Of a stretch of 64,000 nt of DNA, positions 62,103 through 64,000 are shown piece by piece. Under the pieces are notes generated by a model. That model did no database searches and was not told the origin of the DNA. It saw only the letters and a list, made by a program, of their open reading frames with translations. The stretch's first letter is position 1. Each line of letters begins with the position of its first letter. The stretch covers positions 1-64,000 of the forward strand of contig JAXLWI010000019.1 in NCBI GenBank assembly GCA_046328575.1. The letters run 5' to 3'. This stretch comes from JAGOBP01 sp046328575. GTDB taxonomy: Bacteria; Chloroflexota; Anaerolineae; Fen-1058. Both the position numbers and the translations under genes were made by a program.

Positions 62103-62768
62103 TTATGAGTCGGACAGCAAGCCGCGTTGAGCAGCGTATGCCACCACTTGTTCGCGATTTCGGAGATGCAAGCGTTTTAGGATTTTACTCATGTGATACT
62201 TAACCGTGCGTTCGCTGAGATAGAGCGTCTGCCCAATCTCCTTGTAAGTTCGACCGCGTGCGACATACTTAAGGATATCCAATTCCTGATCGCTAAGGGT
62301 ATCCAGTTCCGCGTCACTTGGCGCGCTGGCCGCCCCGTCGATCTGCTGAGCTTGCCGCGCAAATTCTTTGATCAGCCGCCGGGCGAGCCCCGGCGCTAAC
62401 GGCGCTTCACCTTGAATGGCGCTTTGAAACAGCTCAAAGAACTGCCGCCCGCCCATACTTTTGAGCAAGTAGCCGGACGCCCCGGATTTGATGGCCTCAA
62501 ACAGATCGTCGTCATCGTCCGACGAGGACAAGATCACGATCGGCTTATCAGGAAATTCGGCTTTGATGCAGCGCGTGGCTTCCAACCCGCTGCAGCGTGG
62601 CATCTGAATGTCCATCAGGATGACGTCGGGCTGCAAAGCGCGCGTCTGCGCCAGGGCTTCGACCCCGTCATAAGCCAGGCCGACAACATCCAGGCCGCGC
62701 GCGGTCAACAAATCGCGCATAGCTTCCAGAAACAGTTGGTGATCGTCGACGATGAGAACCGAAGTCAT
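62103..62768 (-). CDS. NarL/FixJ-family response regulator
   Basis: The 221-residue protein has a receiver (1-120; VLIVDDHQLFLEAM, VILMDIQMPRCSG, Lys in YLLKSMGG) and a LuxR-type helix-turn-helix (about 155-215; LSDQELDILKYVARGRTYKE, SERTVKYHMSKILKRL). It lies upstream of the degenerate receiver and hybrid kinase but is isolated from them by a strong terminator, so it is its own unit. It is a natural candidate for the transcriptional output of the signalling island. Confidence 0.92.
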   Translation of the reverse strand: MTSVLIVDDHQLFLEAMRDLLTARGLDVVGLAYDGVEALAQTRALQPDVILMDIQMPRCSGLEATRCIKAEFPDKPIVILSSSDDDDDLFEAIKSGASGYLLKSMGGRQFFELFQSAIQGEAPLAPGLARRLIKEFARQAQQIDGAASAPSDAELDTLSDQELDILKYVARGRTYKEIGQTLYLSERTVKYHMSKILKRLHLRNREQVVAYAAQRGLLSDS

Positions 62769-62887
62769 GAGTTAGTAGCTTACCCTATCTATAGTGTATT
62801 GTACCGCAGCATGGGTCGGAGTCAATGCGGAGCGAGCGATGCGATGTGCGATATAAGCCACACTCACTGGCAGGCAGCGCCCGATCG

Positions 62888-62918
62888 TTGCTCACTCGCT
62901 GTCGGCTTGGAGTATAAT
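62888..62918 (+). promoter_or_regulatory. Possible promoter for thioesterase gene
   Basis: TATAAT at 62913-62918, 32 bp before the start codon, with a weak TTGCTC 19 bp upstream (62888-62893). Confidence 0.45.
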
Positions 62919-62950
62919 AACGATTGACTTTAGCAACGCCGGAGTGAATT

Positions 62951-63421
62951 TTGGACAAACAGCCCAACTCACGCATGTGCTTCATTTGCGGCATTCAGAA
63001 CCCCGTCGGCTTGCACATGAAGCTATACAACGATCACGAACATCAGCAGGTTGTCTCAACCATCACCCTTCCTGATCAATATCAAAGTTATCCCGGCGTC
63101 GTGCACGGCGGCATCGTCGCCACCATGTTGGATGAAGTCTCGGGTCGCGCGCTGCTCATCAATGGCGGCGATGACGATCTGATGGTCACACTGAAACTGG
63201 AAATCAAATATCGCGCGCCTACACCCACTAACACGCCGCTGAAAGTGATCGGACGGGTGGTCTCAGTCGCGGGCAATCGCGCCAAAGTCGAAGGCGAGAT
63301 CGTCTTACCCGATGGCACCATCTCGGCAACGGCGGAAGCGCTGCTGGCGCGCCCGCCGCAAAATATGCGCGATCAATGGGCCGCCGAACTGCCGTATTGG
63401 AAGGTGTATCCTGACACATGA
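62951..63421 (+). CDS. PaaI-type hotdog thioesterase
   Basis: Starts with TTG at 62951, preceded by GGAGTG; the 156 residues open with MDKQPNSRMCFICGIQNPVG, the CxxCG-NPxGLH pattern of many PaaI/YbgC-like proteins. The core SYPGVVHGGIVATMLDEVSG has the HGG...D/E active-site helix of acyl-CoA thioesterases, and VTLKLEIKYRAPTPTNTPLK the hotdog strand. It hydrolyses an unidentified acyl-CoA. ATGA at the end overlaps the PIN-domain gene. Confidence 0.9.
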   Translation: MDKQPNSRMCFICGIQNPVGLHMKLYNDHEHQQVVSTITLPDQYQSYPGVVHGGIVATMLDEVSGRALLINGGDDDLMVTLKLEIKYRAPTPTNTPLKVIGRVVSVAGNRAKVEGEIVLPDGTISATAEALLARPPQNMRDQWAAELPYWKVYPDT

Positions 63422-63924
63422 TCGTCGTGAGCGATACGTCGCCGGTGTTGAGCCTGGCGCTGGTCGGCCAACTCGATCTGCTCAAGCGCCTGTACGGCTC
63501 CATCGTCATCCCGCGCGCGGTGCACGACGAACTGGTTGTCGGCGGCGCAGCTTATGACGATGGCGATGATATCGTGCGGCAATCGTGGATCAGCGTCGGG
63601 GCGGCCACCAACTCGATCGTGATCGCCCTGCTCTTGCGCGAGCTCGATCGAGGTGAAGCCGAGGCGATTGCGCTCGCCGTTGAACTGAAAGCCAACTTGT
63701 TGCTCATCGACGAATTCAAAGGCCGCCGTCTGGCCGAATATCTGGGATTGCCACATGCCGGCGTCGTCGATCTGCTAGGCGAAGCCAAACGTCATCGCTA
63801 CTTGCCCGTCATCAAGCCGACACTCGATGCTCTCATCGAACGCGCCAACTTTCGAGTCAGCGCTAAACTCTATCAACGCACCCTAGAAACCGCAGGAGAA
63901 TGGACCAATGCCAACGCTGCGTGA
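63418..63924 (+). CDS. PIN-domain protein, DUF3368 family (toxin-like nuclease)
   Basis: The 168 residues have the PIN acidic residues: Asp in VVSDTSPVLSLA, Glu in AVHDELV, Asp/Glu in LDRGEAEAIALA and Asp in LLIDEFKGRRLAEYLGL. DUF3368 proteins are VapC-like RNases usually paired with a UPF0175 antitoxin, but here the preceding gene is a thioesterase (4-bp overlap) and the next is a molybdenum-hydroxylase subunit (17-bp overlap). No antitoxin is visible, so it may not act as a toxin in this setting. Confidence 0.85.
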   Translation: MIVVSDTSPVLSLALVGQLDLLKRLYGSIVIPRAVHDELVVGGAAYDDGDDIVRQSWISVGAATNSIVIALLLRELDRGEAEAIALAVELKANLLLIDEFKGRRLAEYLGLPHAGVVDLLGEAKRHRYLPVIKPTLDALIERANFRVSAKLYQRTLETAGEWTNANAA

Positions 63925-64000
63925 TTTAACCGAATACCATAAACCCACCGACCTCGACGAAGCCGTAAAGTTATTGCGCCGCCGCAAGATTCGCACCGTA
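63908..64000 (+). CDS. FAD-binding molybdenum hydroxylase subunit, 3' partial
   Basis: From ATG at 63908, with AGGAGAATGG upstream, the frame reads MPTLRDLTEYHKPTDLDEAV then KLLRRRKIRTV to the window edge. The 'Y-x-x-P-x-x-x-x-E-A-x-x-L-L' start is that of CoxM/XdhB-type FAD-binding subunits, like the one at 27734. It overlaps the PIN-domain gene end by 17 bp. The rest lies outside, so whether its molybdenum subunit follows is unknown. Confidence 0.6.
   Translation, partial: MPTLRDLTEYHKPTDLDEAVKLLRRRKIRTV

Noticed and set aside
1..64000. CRISPR array or cas genes
   Set aside because: No regularly spaced repeats and no Cas-like protein were seen on either strand.

Overview
The window reads as a chromosomal segment of a free-living, GC-rich bacterium, most plausibly a member of the Chloroflexota (Anaerolineae-like). 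This assignment is inference from gene content: WS/DGAT acyltransferase, PMT_2-type membrane glycosyltransferases, DUF2277, an AlkZ-related protein, UPF0173 hydrolase, many PAS/receiver kinases, lipoprotein-dependent ABC transporters and no outer-membrane genes. Most genes lie on the minus strand. No CRISPR array, rRNA or plasmid-type gene is visible. CGATCG and CCGATCGG words are strikingly frequent throughout.

Layout. 1-4.6 kb: HEAT-like protein and a NatAB-type ABC exporter. 4.8-9.3 kb: wax ester/acylglycerol synthase, SAH/MTA-deaminase-like amidohydrolase, a lone receiver and a thiolase. 9.3-13.3 kb: small proteins, an O-methyltransferase-like enzyme, DinB and a PAS histidine kinase. 13.4-20.2 kb: an envelope block with two glycosyltransferases and two type-3 acyltransferases. 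20.2-24.2 kb: NarL-type signalling, including a histidine kinase with no ATPase domain, and a CBS protein. 24.9-34.8 kb: a three-function molybdenum hydroxylase (two genes) next to a BMP-type nucleoside ABC importer (lipoprotein, double ATPase, two permeases); together these suggest uptake and oxidation of purines or related heterocycles.

32.36-48.37 kb is anomalous. Every protein gene there, including prfA, prmC, a Sua5-family gene, transaldolase, rpiB, alanine dehydrogenase and an IS3-family transposase, is recognisable but broken by frameshifts, and the tRNA-Leu(UAA) seems to lack a base. The breaks start and stop abruptly. I read this as a stretch of poor consensus sequence rather than gene decay. 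Within it, an IS3-family element sits in the nucleoside permease gene with a 4-bp target duplication, and removing it restores the reading frame exactly.

48.6-51.8 kb holds the most novel-looking locus: an AlkZ-related protein overlapping a fusion of a PfkB nucleoside-kinase domain with a C-terminal domain that resembles queuosine-5'-phosphate glycosidase (Qng1/DUF2419) and ends in an endonuclease III-like four-cysteine motif. 51.8-62.8 kb is an unbroken signalling island: three tandem receiver-PAS-kinase paralogues with an unusual H-box, a 1664-residue hybrid kinase, a degenerate receiver and a NarL regulator. The right edge carries a hotdog thioesterase, a PIN-domain protein and the start of another FAD-binding molybdenum-hydroxylase subunit.
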